Shown here: positions 37,591-47,477 of the stretch, one piece after another
How the letters are laid out: the number at the start of each line of letters is the position of its first letter
How positions within the stretch are numbered: position 1 is the first letter of the stretch
Source of the DNA: Rhabditophanes sp. KR3021
Lineage: Eukaryota > Nematoda > Chromadorea > Rhabditida > Alloionematidae
DNA length: 64,000 nucleotides
Direction of reading: 5' to 3'
Assembly (NCBI GenBank): GCA_963281155.1
Contig: CAUJLY010000005.1
Location: 1,364,001-1,428,000 of the forward strand
Notes under the pieces: model-generated
The model's input: the letters and a program-made list of their open reading frames with translations, nothing else
What the model was told of the DNA's origin: nothing
Database searches by the model: none
Translations under genes and position numbers: made by a program

Positions 37591-40060
37591 ATGGATCAAG
37601 AGCAAGAAAAAATTCTAGAAGATGCCTTGAAAGTGGTTGTCAAGGAAGGCAGTCTGATGACGGCCTGCCTTCAGACGAATGAAATTATGGAAGCGCTTAA
37701 ACATGCTTCTAATATGATTTCTGAGCTTCGAACATCATTGCTTTCTCCAAAGAATTATTACAAACTATGTAAGTTTTTGACCATACTTTGCCATCAAATC
37801 TAATTACACCTTCTCAGTTATTGACGTAACTTTTGAATTGTCCAAACTCGAACAGTACTTGAAAGAAAAGAATGACAATGGCCGTTCTGTAGGAGAGTTG
37901 TATGAGCTGGTTCAGTATGCAGGCAATATTATTCCACGGCTTTACTTATTGATTACAGTTGGGACTGTTTATATGTTGTCTGGAGGAACGTCGAAGAAGC
38001 AACTTTTGAATGATTTGGTGGAGATGTGCAAGGGAGTTCAGCAACCGTTGAGGGGGTTGTTTTTGAGGAATTATTTGTTGACTCATTTGAAGGCGTTGTT
38101 GCCTGAAGCCTCAGATGGGAATACAAAGGAGCCGATTGCAGAGATGGCCGGCAATGATATTGAGGAGGAAAGTGGCGAGGGTCAAAATGGATCCGGGTCA
38201 ACGCCAATCGAGGTAATTATGACTAATTTCTCCGAAATGAACAAGTTGTGGGTGCGAATGCAACACCAGGGACCATCTAAAGAAAAAGATAGAAGAGAAG
38301 CTGAAAGACGTGAATTGAGAATTTTGGTGGGTAGCAATCTAGTCATTTTATCACAACTTGATAACCTGACTTTGGATATGTACGAAAAACTTGTCCTTCC
38401 GCACATCCTCCAACAAGCCATCTCTTGTCATGACGCCATAGCTCAAGAGTATCTGATGGAATGTGTTATACAAGTCTTTCCAGACGAATACCACTTGTCT
38501 ACACTTGAAGACTTTCTGAGTTCGTGTGCCATGCTCCACGAAGATGTCAAGGTCAAGAAAATCCTTGGGTTACTCATCTCGCGAATTGCAACTTACGTAA
38601 CTGATGGAAAAAAGGACTCCTCGAAAGCGGATATTCATCTTTTTGAGGTGTTTTCAAGTCATGTAGAAAGTATGATTTCATCCAGAACTTCGATGCCAAC
38701 CGATGATATTGTTTCATTGGAGGGGAGTATCTTGAATTTAGCCATTAAATGTTGGCCTGAAGAAAGTGGGTATGCTTCGACTGTTTGTACGTCTTTGGTG
38801 TCAGTCTTTGAAAAGCTGAAGGTTGACTCGGTTGTCTATATGACGAATCTAGGAAAGGAAGTCGTGAAGCTATTGAAAATCCCTATTGAATTGGTGGATG
38901 GATATCAAGTCCTTCAAATCAAGGGATTTACACAAATTCTGAATTACTTAGACTACAGAGGGCGCTCCTGTATTGCTAGAACCTTCATGCAAAAGATAAT
39001 TGACGGGCAGCTAAAGATCAAATCGGACCAATTCCTGTCTAATTTATTCATTTGCCTCAACAGCTTAATCGTGGACCAACCTTATCCAGATGATATAATC
39101 GAAGATAATGATGAATTTGTGGAGGAACAAAGTTTGATGGCTAGGCTAGTTTATTTGATTGACGATGAAGATGTTCAGAAGCAATTTGAACTTATCAAGA
39201 AATGCAAGAAGGTTATGGCATCTGGTGGAATCCAGAGAATGAAATTTACTTTTCCTTCTATTGTAAACTGTGTTATTGGAATGGCTAAGAATTGTGGTAG
39301 CACACAGTCTTCTTTGCCATTTGATCGTGAAGACCAATTGTTGGAATACTTCAAATTCTGTATGAGTACAATCAATACTTTGTATCATAATGCCGATCTT
39401 CCCATTCCTGCTTTTAGATTATACTTGTCAACAGCTATTGCAGCCAGCAAAATTAAATTTGAGGCTTGTGAATCTATTGTGTATGAGTTACTGACAAAAG
39501 CTTTTACCGTCTTTGAAGAGGATATCAGTGATTCGAAAGAACAGCAAGATGCTTTGTATTTACTAGTAGGATCAATTTACGAAATAGAATGCTTGAGTGA
39601 AGAAAACCATGCTCCTTTGAGAAATCAATGTTTATTGGCTGTGAATCGAATGCTCAGAAAGCCAGATCAGGCTAAAATGGTCTGTTCAGTTGCAAACTTG
39701 TTCTGGAATGCCAATATTTCCGACAATGGGCAGGAGAAGAAAGTCAAAAATGGTTTGAAAGTATTAGATTGTTTCAAACGTGCCCTCAAAGTTACTGCTC
39801 AATGTATGGAAGAAGTGGTGCAAATTACCCTCTACATTCATATCCTTAATAGCTACATATACTTTATCGAAGCTGAATGTGATGATGTAACGGGAGATAT
39901 GGTCTCTGATCTTATTACAAAAATCCAAAATAATATCGAGGCTCTTGACTTTCATTCAGACAAGAATGTGCTTCAAGAATCTTTGACTCGCACTCTGAAT
40001 AATATCAAAACTTCTATTGAAACAAATAAATATGAGCAATATCAGTCACTTAACTTATGA
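37591..40060 (+). CDS. VPS35: Retromer subunit VPS35
   Basis: Two exons, 37591-37768 and 37818-40060, with a 49-bp intron; 806 residues, close to the 796 of human. VPS35 is the scaffold of the retromer on endosomes and recycles receptors to the Golgi or plasma membrane. ALKHASNMISELRTSLLSPK and LYELVQYAGNIIPRLYLLIT are near-invariant VPS35 blocks; the PRLYLL motif at about residue 98 binds VPS26. GVQQPLRGLFLRNYLLTHLK follows. The rest is an alpha-solenoid that ends in an ESLTRTLNNIK-like helix, as in the VPS29-binding half. The start Met follows a good trans-splice acceptor. It is divergent from the SRP68 operon. The sequence looks intact. Confidence 0.96.
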
Positions 40061-40395
40061 ATTAACTTCTTTGGGGTAACCACAAGTCCACTATACATAA
40101 AATGAAGATTATTAACTAACTCTTAACACTATATGCCTTCTTAATTATATATGATTTAAATAAAGTTCTAATTATTTATTTTGTGTAGTTCAAAATGTTT
40201 CTTGTTTGTTTGTCAAAAAGGACAATATTTATTTTGTAACTGTTGTAAAATATCATAAATTGTACTAAATATTTGATTAAAACATAAATTCAGCAAAACA
40301 GTTACAAAAACATTCATGTGTCTTCTTACAAAATTTAGACTCTCTCCAACGCTGGTTAAAAAGACGAAGTTAATTAATTGATTTATTATGCCAAA
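40061..40395. other. intergenic, convergent 3' flanks
   Basis: About 335 bp of AT-rich sequence with AATAAA-like words on both strands; nothing else seen. Confidence 0.6.
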
Positions 40396-41242
40396 TTATA
40401 ATTTAAACTTAGAAGGATCTTGATAAGAAAACTTGATACTCTTCTTGCATGATGAACACAAACTTTTAGGTTTGTATTGGCAACATTTTTTGATTTCAAT
40501 GGTTCTACAGAATGAAACAAACATTATGTTTTCGTGTTTTGGAAAGACTAGCTTTAATCCAGCCACGGTTTCGGCTTCTAGATAATCAAAGGTAATGATT
40601 ACGAATCTTTTTTTAAGGGCTATTAGGCGAATGAAGTAGTCAGGGAGTAATTCGATGGGAAATCTGATGTGAAGGTGTACTTTTGTGGTTTGGTTCACGA
40701 TTAGGGCAATGAGGTTCTCAAGGATACTTTCTTGTAGGGTATCGTGGAATTCGAGCCGGAAATGGTCGTCATCAAAGTCACAGTTTGTGAAAATGGTAGG
40801 AATGGCTCCTTTTAGTGACGTCTAAACGATTACCAAGATTAGATAGTGTAATCACAAAAGTTGAACCTACTTTGTCATCAGCCTTAATTGAGTCAAAGAA
40901 TAAGTCTTTATTGGTACCCACACAAAATTTATACTCATTATCCTCAAAAGCGTAAAACTCCAGAGATTCAATTTTAAATCTTTGAACTTTATTTTCATTT
41001 GCTGGGACTTCTTGTTTGGAAGTAGTAGGAGTATCGCTAATTGAAGGTATCACCTCGTCGCTAACAACAGCCACAGCCTGTTTTTCCTGCCCTGGTAATT
41101 GTTTTTTAACAGGAATACTTTTAGTAATTTGTAGTGTGTCAGCTAATTTGTTGGTAATATTGTCTTCCAAGACATGTTTATTACCATCTCTGACCCCATC
41201 TTTTTTGATCCAATCACTAAATTTAGTGCTAATCATCTTCAT
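40396..41242 (-). CDS. uncharacterised protein
   Basis: Two exons, 40871-41242 and 40396-40821, with a 49-bp intron (GTAGGT ... CGTTTAG, phase 0); 266 residues. The start follows a TTTTTATCTAG acceptor by five bases. The N-terminal 90 residues are charged and Ser/Thr/Pro-rich and look disordered. The C-terminal 150 residues alternate hydrophobic and charged residues (TTKVHLHIRFPIELLPDYF, KKRFVIITFDYLEAE) and finish with a Cys-rich, Lys-rich tail containing KCCQYKPKSLCSSCKK, which could bind a metal ion. No family recognised. The alternating beta-strand pattern recalls nematode FTH/F-box-associated regions, but no F-box is present. Confidence 0.65.
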
Positions 41243-41768
41243 TTGATCTAGATAAAAATAAATAAAAGTTTTGTTTGTTTGTAAAGGAGATAATGTGGTA
41301 AAAGTTATAAGCAATTATGATTGCACTACCCAGCCAATCTAATATGTCAACCAAAAAGACAAAGAACAGTCAATTATCTTGGTACAAGAATGGCATTCAT
41401 CTGGTATAGAGTTTAGCTACTACTACCACCTTCTTTTCTTAACAACAAACAAAAGCAATACAAAAACAAATCAATATACTTTAGAGAAAGGGTATGGTAG
41501 AGTGGTCGTGGTGGTTGTCTCGTTTTGTCGCCTATAATATATATTCAAATCAGTCCAAGTAAAATATATAATAAAATAAGTTTTCGTATATACAATTTTA
41601 TTTACTTTGAAACAGTGTAACGTAACAAAATATTGTTACATAAAAGAAAGGTGATGTGTTAAATAGATTCTATAGATGTTTTATAATAACATATTAAGCT
41701 TTTCCTGAGATCGTTACCATAAAAGACGTGAATGAAAAAGTATTTCGAAATGACGAATAATACTTTAA
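41243..41768. other. intergenic spacer
   Basis: About 530 bp between two same-strand genes; too long for a typical operon gap. AT-rich, no feature recognised. Confidence 0.55.
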
Positions 41769-42930
41769 TTAGTCATCTGGATAGATGTCACAGTTGAGAA
41801 GATTCATCGTATGAACTACTTCGTTGTAATAATCAGCCAGATAGGAGGTAGGAGTAAAGGTAGATGTAAGAGTAGATGTACTAGGCCCAGGGGTTGGTTC
41901 ATCATCTTTTGTAGAAAGTTCAATGTACTTTCTTTTTCGGTTCACTTCGTTTTTTTGGTTTTGGGTCGGTAGAATGTCGTTGTTGCTTAGAATACCGCTC
42001 AAGCTAAAGATACTTTCAACAATTTGAGATAGATTCTTCAACTTTGCATCAATTTTATACTGATCTTCCGAAAGAGTCAAAATGTTTGATAGTGTGCTTT
42101 TGATTTCAAGTAATTGATTCTTAATTGTCTGCACATTTACATGCAGTGAATTGACAACATCTACCGGAACATCGACAGTCTGCAAAATGATTCCTTCGAT
42201 TGTGATAACATTTTTGGTAATTGCCGTAATTTGTGAAATGATCTTTTCAATTTTCCCTAAGTTGTCATTGCAAATTTCAGATTGAATAGGATCACTTCCC
42301 TGTTGAAAGTATTTACCAACTAATTGTTTCTTCAAACTAGCAATAGTAACACCAGTCTTGTGTTCATTTATGTTGACAAAAACATGATCTTTATGGTTTT
42401 TCCATCCGCAGACACCGCAATAAAAGATGTTTTGGGTAGGTTGATTGTTGTTGTTGCAAGTGTCGCACAAATACATCTTTTCGATACAAATCCGTTTGTC
42501 ACATGTTGAGCATTTTTGCAGAACAAGCGGATCTAAGATTGGCGTGTCCCCTGCTCTTGATGGCAAACACAAATTCTTTGTGTAGTTGCAAATTTCTGTA
42601 ATTAATGTTATCGTTTACCAATAAAAAGGTATAATTACCTTCCAATTGTTTATTAACCCCTGTTAAGAATGGCAAGCTTTTAGTGACTTTTCTGCAAATA
42701 GGACAAACTATAGAAACATCGTCTTGCCTTCCGTAAACTGGTATAGATTGGTCGTACAAACTATTTAGGCAACCTTAAATGAACTCTTAATAAGTGTAAT
42801 TAATACTTCATTTACCGTCACAATAACTATGGCCACATTGAATTGTTTTAGGAGAATCCAGGATAGATAAACAAATTGAGCAATTTAGATCATCGGCAAT
42901 TGATGAGGTAGAGGGATAATCAGTTAACAT
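41769..42930 (-). CDS. RING-finger, TRIM-like protein
   Basis: Three exons, 42816-42930, 42639-42773 and 41769-42595, with 42- and 43-bp introns and matching phases; 358 residues. A C3HC4 RING spans residues 15 to about 66: CSICLSIL, CGHSYCDGCL (formed across intron 1) and CPICRK. It is followed by a Cys/His-rich region (CSTCDKRICIEKMYLCDTC, YCGVCGWKNHKDH) like a B-box, then a long helical stretch (about 170-270) and a Ser/Thr/Pro tail (PGPSTSTLTSTFTPTSY). The order RING, B-box-like, coiled coil is that of TRIM E3 ubiquitin ligases; the substrate is unknown. All zinc ligands of the RING are present. Confidence 0.85.
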
Positions 42931-44049
42931 TTTAGGGGACAATAATCAAAAGTTTGTTTTAAAAGTATGATGTCGATGAGTGAACGATAGTCCAACGACA
43001 ATCGTTATCACTATTGAGTGGATATCAGAAAACAAATTAGATATGCAATAAATGTTTAAAATGGACTTTCCAATAATTTAAAGAATATAAAAGTTTGTAT
43101 GAGAAGTATTTGCGATTCGTACATTCTTTTAGATAGATGAAACAAAAGCAATGCCACCCTCCATTTTATCCTATATTCTTCACAAAGATCTGTCTAAAAT
43201 TTCATATTAAATATGGCAAGACATCTTGTTCTTATTTAACGACTACTTATATTATTTATCCCATTATTTTAGTCCTTCTCCCAACATACTCTCGTTAAAT
43301 GCAAATAAAATTATATATATTATTTTTTCAATTGTAACATATTTAACAAGATGGTTTGGTGTGAACACAAAATCGCAGATTCTAATATTGACTTCAATTT
43401 TCGAATCTTAATGACTAAATAAATTTGTCTTTTCAACTTATGTTTTAATGAAGGGAGTAATTTGCAGAAGACATCTTTCGATAAAATAGTAGTCACAGAT
43501 CTGGAATGCTCCAAGCTTTTATTGAAATTTATACATTGTCTAAATAAAATCACCTATTTTATTGGCTTTGTATCTTAGTAATGCATTTTAATTGCTATTC
43601 AAAAACTTTATAAGCAAAGGGATATATTATGAATGTACAAATGAACATCAACAGCTTTATATGGTTTTAAATAAAAGATTGGTTGATATTTTTCAAATTT
43701 TATCGTATAATACCGCTAATACTGCGTTCAACTTTTACATTGAAGACTCATTTTAATGTTTATACTTCAGTTTATTCAATTATTTTGACGTTTAGAAAGA
43801 ATTTATCCACAAACTGTGATATTTTACGATTCTCTATTTACTGATTATCAATTTTCGTGTACAACAAAAAATAAGTAATTGTCTGCACTAGTATTTCATA
43901 ATAGTGCGATGTAATTATGCTTAATGAGTATGTAAGTGTGCAGTTGTTTTTGTGTTGTTGTTGCACCACTATTTTTGTGCGTGGCCCACCCCAGTTGGTG
44001 TACACAAAATGTCATCTAGTTTATGTAAAAGATCCTTTACTATTATTAC
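42931..44049. other. intergenic region between RING gene and U6
   Basis: About 1.1 kb, AT-rich. Short frames at 43226-43411 and 43320-43553 overlap on opposite strands and show no domain. The last 70 bp are likely to contain the U6 promoter (proximal element and a TATA-like GTTTATGTAAAAG about 30 bp upstream of the RNA start). Confidence 0.5.
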
Positions 44050-44154
44050 GTTCATTCCAAATGGACACATACAAAAATTGGAACAATACAGAGAAGATTA
44101 GCATGGCCCCAGCGCATGGATGACACGCAAAATCGTGAAGCGTTCCAAAATTTT
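44050..44154 (+). ncRNA. U6: U6 spliceosomal snRNA
   Basis: About 105 bases from GTTCATTCC to the T6 run at 44151-44156, the Pol III stop. U6 pairs with U4 and then U2 and forms the catalytic core of the spliceosome. The core is near-identical to animal U6: AATTGGAACAATACAGAGA, GATTAGCATGGCCCC, GGATGACACGC, then CGTGAAGCGTTCC. The ACAGAGA box and the catalytic AGC triad are present. The 5' stem-loop differs from the usual one but still pairs: GTTCATT with AATGGAC, one G-U pair. Two further changes, T to A and A to T in CCAGCGCATGG, swap one base pair and keep a CCA/TGG stem. The terminator, intact core and paired change argue for a working gene, not a pseudogene. Confidence 0.95.
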
Positions 44155-44156
44155 TT

Positions 44157-44947
44157 GCCATTCTTTGTAACTCATAAATGGAGCTTTAAAAATTGTGGTT
44201 CTTTACCAGCTAATAATTTGGTATCTGATTCTACTATGTAAGGATTTCAATCTATTTAGTTTGATCCATTCATTTTAAAACAATCTATTTACCGATTCTT
44301 GATCATTAAGACACTATTGCGGACCAAAGTTTATTTTTTCATGACTTTGACACAAATGTATTATTGTAAACTTTACCTTAATGATGACTTGAATCAACCT
44401 GCACGACTCAGTTGCTTTACAACAGTTACACCCATCTTGCTTGGAAGATTGAGTAAAAATCTTAATTTCCGCAGTTCGAATAGACTCAAATCATATTCAC
44501 TCTCGTACCAATCCTCATAATCTACTTATTCTGAAAATCAACAAAGCTTCCTAAATGATCAACCTCCAATTTATCAGAAGATACTTTGTGTGCCGAAATA
44601 AGATCACCAAATAGTTTCAAGGTTGAGGATATGTTTTAGCTGAATCTGCAAAGGAGATAAGTGCAATTAATGAGCTAGTGTTTATTTTTTGCCTAGTCAA
44701 GAACTATGCACTAAATTATATCAGATATAAGTTTCGCTTTAAGAAGAATGATTATCTTGAAAAGAAACAGTCTTGGGATTGGTTTGTCTATTTTATTGTA
44801 TAGTATTGAGTAAATTAAAATGTTACGCTGTTCGATAGCATGTAGTTGGGAAAGTTGTTGCAGATAAGTCTGATTTTTGGCAAGATATTTATTGGAACTA
44901 CGAGTCAGATAGTTTCATCATCACATAACTAAATAGTATAGGTTGAT
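44157..44947. other. intergenic region between U6 and the F-box gene
   Basis: About 790 bp without a supported gene. A 73-codon frame at 44299-44520 shows no domain. Includes the promoter of the F-box gene. Confidence 0.5.
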
Positions 44948-45790
44948 ATGACTGAAATAAAGCCAAGGGAATTAAATGAACTGCCGAAAGATGTTTTGAT
45001 TGAAATCTTCATCAAAATAGAGCCAAAAGCATTGGTTGGGACTTGCTTTGCGGTAATTTAATGTTTATTTTATCTAAATCAATGTTAACATTTAGATTTG
45101 CAAATTATGGTACCATATCCTGAATGAAGATGCTTTTTGGATTATGCTTGCAACAAAGGAGAAGTGCCGGCAATTGTTGCCACCGAAACAACTACTCCCA
45201 GTAATAAGGAATGATTTTAGTTTGGCTAGGATGTATGCTAAGCGTCCTTTTAATCGCAACTTAATTGCCAATGAACTATTCACCTGCAATGGGTGGAAAA
45301 GGGGGTTCTTTCATGAACACATTTTTGACCCAAATCAATGTTATTTTATAAATCCACCAGCTGGCGTTGCTTCTCTTTATTGGCCAATAACAAACTGCAT
45401 CCACATAAATGATTTCTCTTTAAGCCAATTTTTCTATTTTAAGGATATTGGAATCGATCATAATGTTATCACAAAATACAAACCGACTATTACTATTTCT
45501 CAATTGATCACTAATAAAAGAGATATAATTGCCGGCATATATTAAGTGTGTTATTCACGCCTACGGGAGTAATTAAAAATGGTGATTGGAGCAAAAATAA
45601 ACCGCAATTTAAAGAATATCAAGAAGGGGAACCTCCCCAATGGACCAAAATAGGAGTGGAAATAAAAGACTACGATGAAGATGCCACAGGGTTTATTTTA
45701 ATGTTTTATTTAAATCATATTGTGGTTGCTAATACAAGTGTAGTTATCACTTTTGATTTTAATAAGTCGGATGATATTGCTATAAGTTAG
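44948..45790 (+). CDS. F-box protein with F-box-associated (FBA-like) domain, frame broken once
   Basis: Exon 1 44948-45052, intron of 43 bp, exon 2 from 45096. The F-box is ELNELPKDVLIEIFIKI ... ICKLWYHIL (about residues 8-50), the SKP1-binding motif of SCF ubiquitin ligases. The rest resembles the FBA domain of FBXO2/6-type proteins that bind glycoproteins: ARMYAKRPFNRNLI and a late GDW ... WTKIGVEIKDYDED. The frame stops at 45543-45545. The following 80 codons, starting SVLFTPTG, are in the next frame and clearly continue the domain. One extra T in the TT at 45542-45543 would restore GIYLSVLFTP. Either an assembly error or a recent inactivating deletion. The predicted joined length is about 265 residues. 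Confidence 0.7.
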
Positions 45791-46000
45791 ATTCTGGTAC
45801 TTATAATAATATATTTTGTTCATTACATTTTATCTTTACTTTGTATTATAAGATGAGGAAGGTGCTAAAAATAAATTAGGAACACATATATCGTTGTTTT
45901 AGCATATTGATTTAAGGCGTAATTTAATGATGTGATCATGATAAATGCTATTTTACTTACTTAAAAGCAGAACAACAAGACATTTCCAATCATTGTTGTA

Positions 46001-46799
46001 ATGGTCCGTGATGCACATCATTCTGAGCCAGCATATTTGAACGTCTATACTCTTCACCCTGGCCATTTTCTAAATAAAGTTGGGCCAGGATTGTTCCACT
46101 CTGGAATCGAAGTGTATGGTAGAGGTAAGATTCAACGTATTACTCATATTTTATGATGGTTTAATTTCAGAATATATGTATACTGGCCACCAAAAGTATG
46201 AGACCGGACTGATGTATATTACACCCAAATCTGGAAGGAAGTACAATCCAAATTTTGAATTCAAGACGGCCATCCTCCTAGGAAAAACCTCTCAAAGTCT
46301 GGACCAGGTTAAAAGATTGATCGGGACAATGGGAGGCAAGTACAGGGGGGATGCTTACCATTTGCTTAGACGAAATTGCAATCACTTTACGGATGAGTTA
46401 TGCCGACTTTTGCTTTGCAACAAACCTATTCCTAAGTGGGTAAATAGAACGGCTACTTTTGCTCACAACGTGCCAATGTTCTACAAGATCTTCGACGACA
46501 ACACCTTTGGCATGCAGAATCCCAAAATTACTGAACGCAACGTCAAGTCTCCAACTAAAGGACACTCTGGTAAGAAGCTGGCTGGCGAAGGAAGAAATGG
46601 CAATAGGAGTGTCTCGTCTTTCAAAGCGGTGAGGAGACTGTTCAAGCAAGAATTTGATGGAGGAGAAAGGACTTTATCACTGACTAGGAAAGGCTCTAAA
46701 ATTGATAAACACCCCATCTTACCAAAGAACCCTTCGGAAAACATGATTCGTGACATTTGCAAAGCGGATAAGAAAAATAAATTGGATGTAACTAACTAA
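46001..46799 (+). CDS. PPPDE-domain thiol peptidase (DESI2-like)
   Basis: Two exons, 46001-46124 and 46171-46799, with a 46-bp intron; 250 residues. PPPDE/DESI proteins are cysteine isopeptidases that act on SUMO or ubiquitin conjugates. The catalytic His is H33 in GLFHSGIEVYG and the catalytic Cys is C111 in RRNCNHFTDELC. EYMYTGHQ and PIPKWVNRTA are further family blocks, and the overall pattern matches DESI2/PPPDE1. The domain ends near residue 150; a basic, Ser/Lys-rich tail of about 100 residues with no known motif follows and is longer than usual. The start Met is the first in frame close to the conserved LNVYTLHPG strand. Both active-site residues are kept, so activity is likely. Confidence 0.92.
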
Positions 46800-47477
46800 T
46801 TAAACTTACGATAAACAAATCCTAACATTCTTTACCTAACTAAATAAATTGTGTTTTAATTATTTTACAACGTACAATAGCACGTGTTACTCCCATTATA
46901 TTCTTATGGATATAAAAGCTTCGAATAACAAAGTAAAGCTCAAACTACATAGCCAATGAATACTTGATTAATCAAGAAATATGTATAATCCAAAGCAGGA
47001 AACGAATACAGACAATCAAACACGTTGATATATATGGCCATCGATCATATTTGTATTTTCTTTCTTTGCTTCCGTTACAATTAGCACACCACTTGTTTCT
47101 AAATTATTGCTATTAATAACAATTTAATATTCTTCTATTCTAATTCGTATTCATTATTTAATATTAAAATGAACTCTTTAAGTAAACAAGCAATGGAACT
47201 TGTTCTTAATCAACCTCACATATATGAAGATTGTCTCAAAAATCCATTAACATCTATTGCATTATCCAATACTAATACTACAAAATTATGAATATACAGA
47301 AAAAGAAAAACGTAAAAATTGTGCAGGGACAGTTTTAAGTTTTTAATGAAAAGGTTAGAATGAGACAATTTTAAACACTTTTGGTGGACTTGTCAAAAAA
47401 AGACAATAAATGTTGTGTGTGTAAAACATTGATATAAATTTTATTCATAAATAAGCATCAAATCAAGCCATTAAAAT
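46800..47477. other. intergenic, convergent 3' flanks
   Basis: About 680 bp of AT-rich sequence between convergent genes. I see no gene or RNA in it. Confidence 0.6.
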
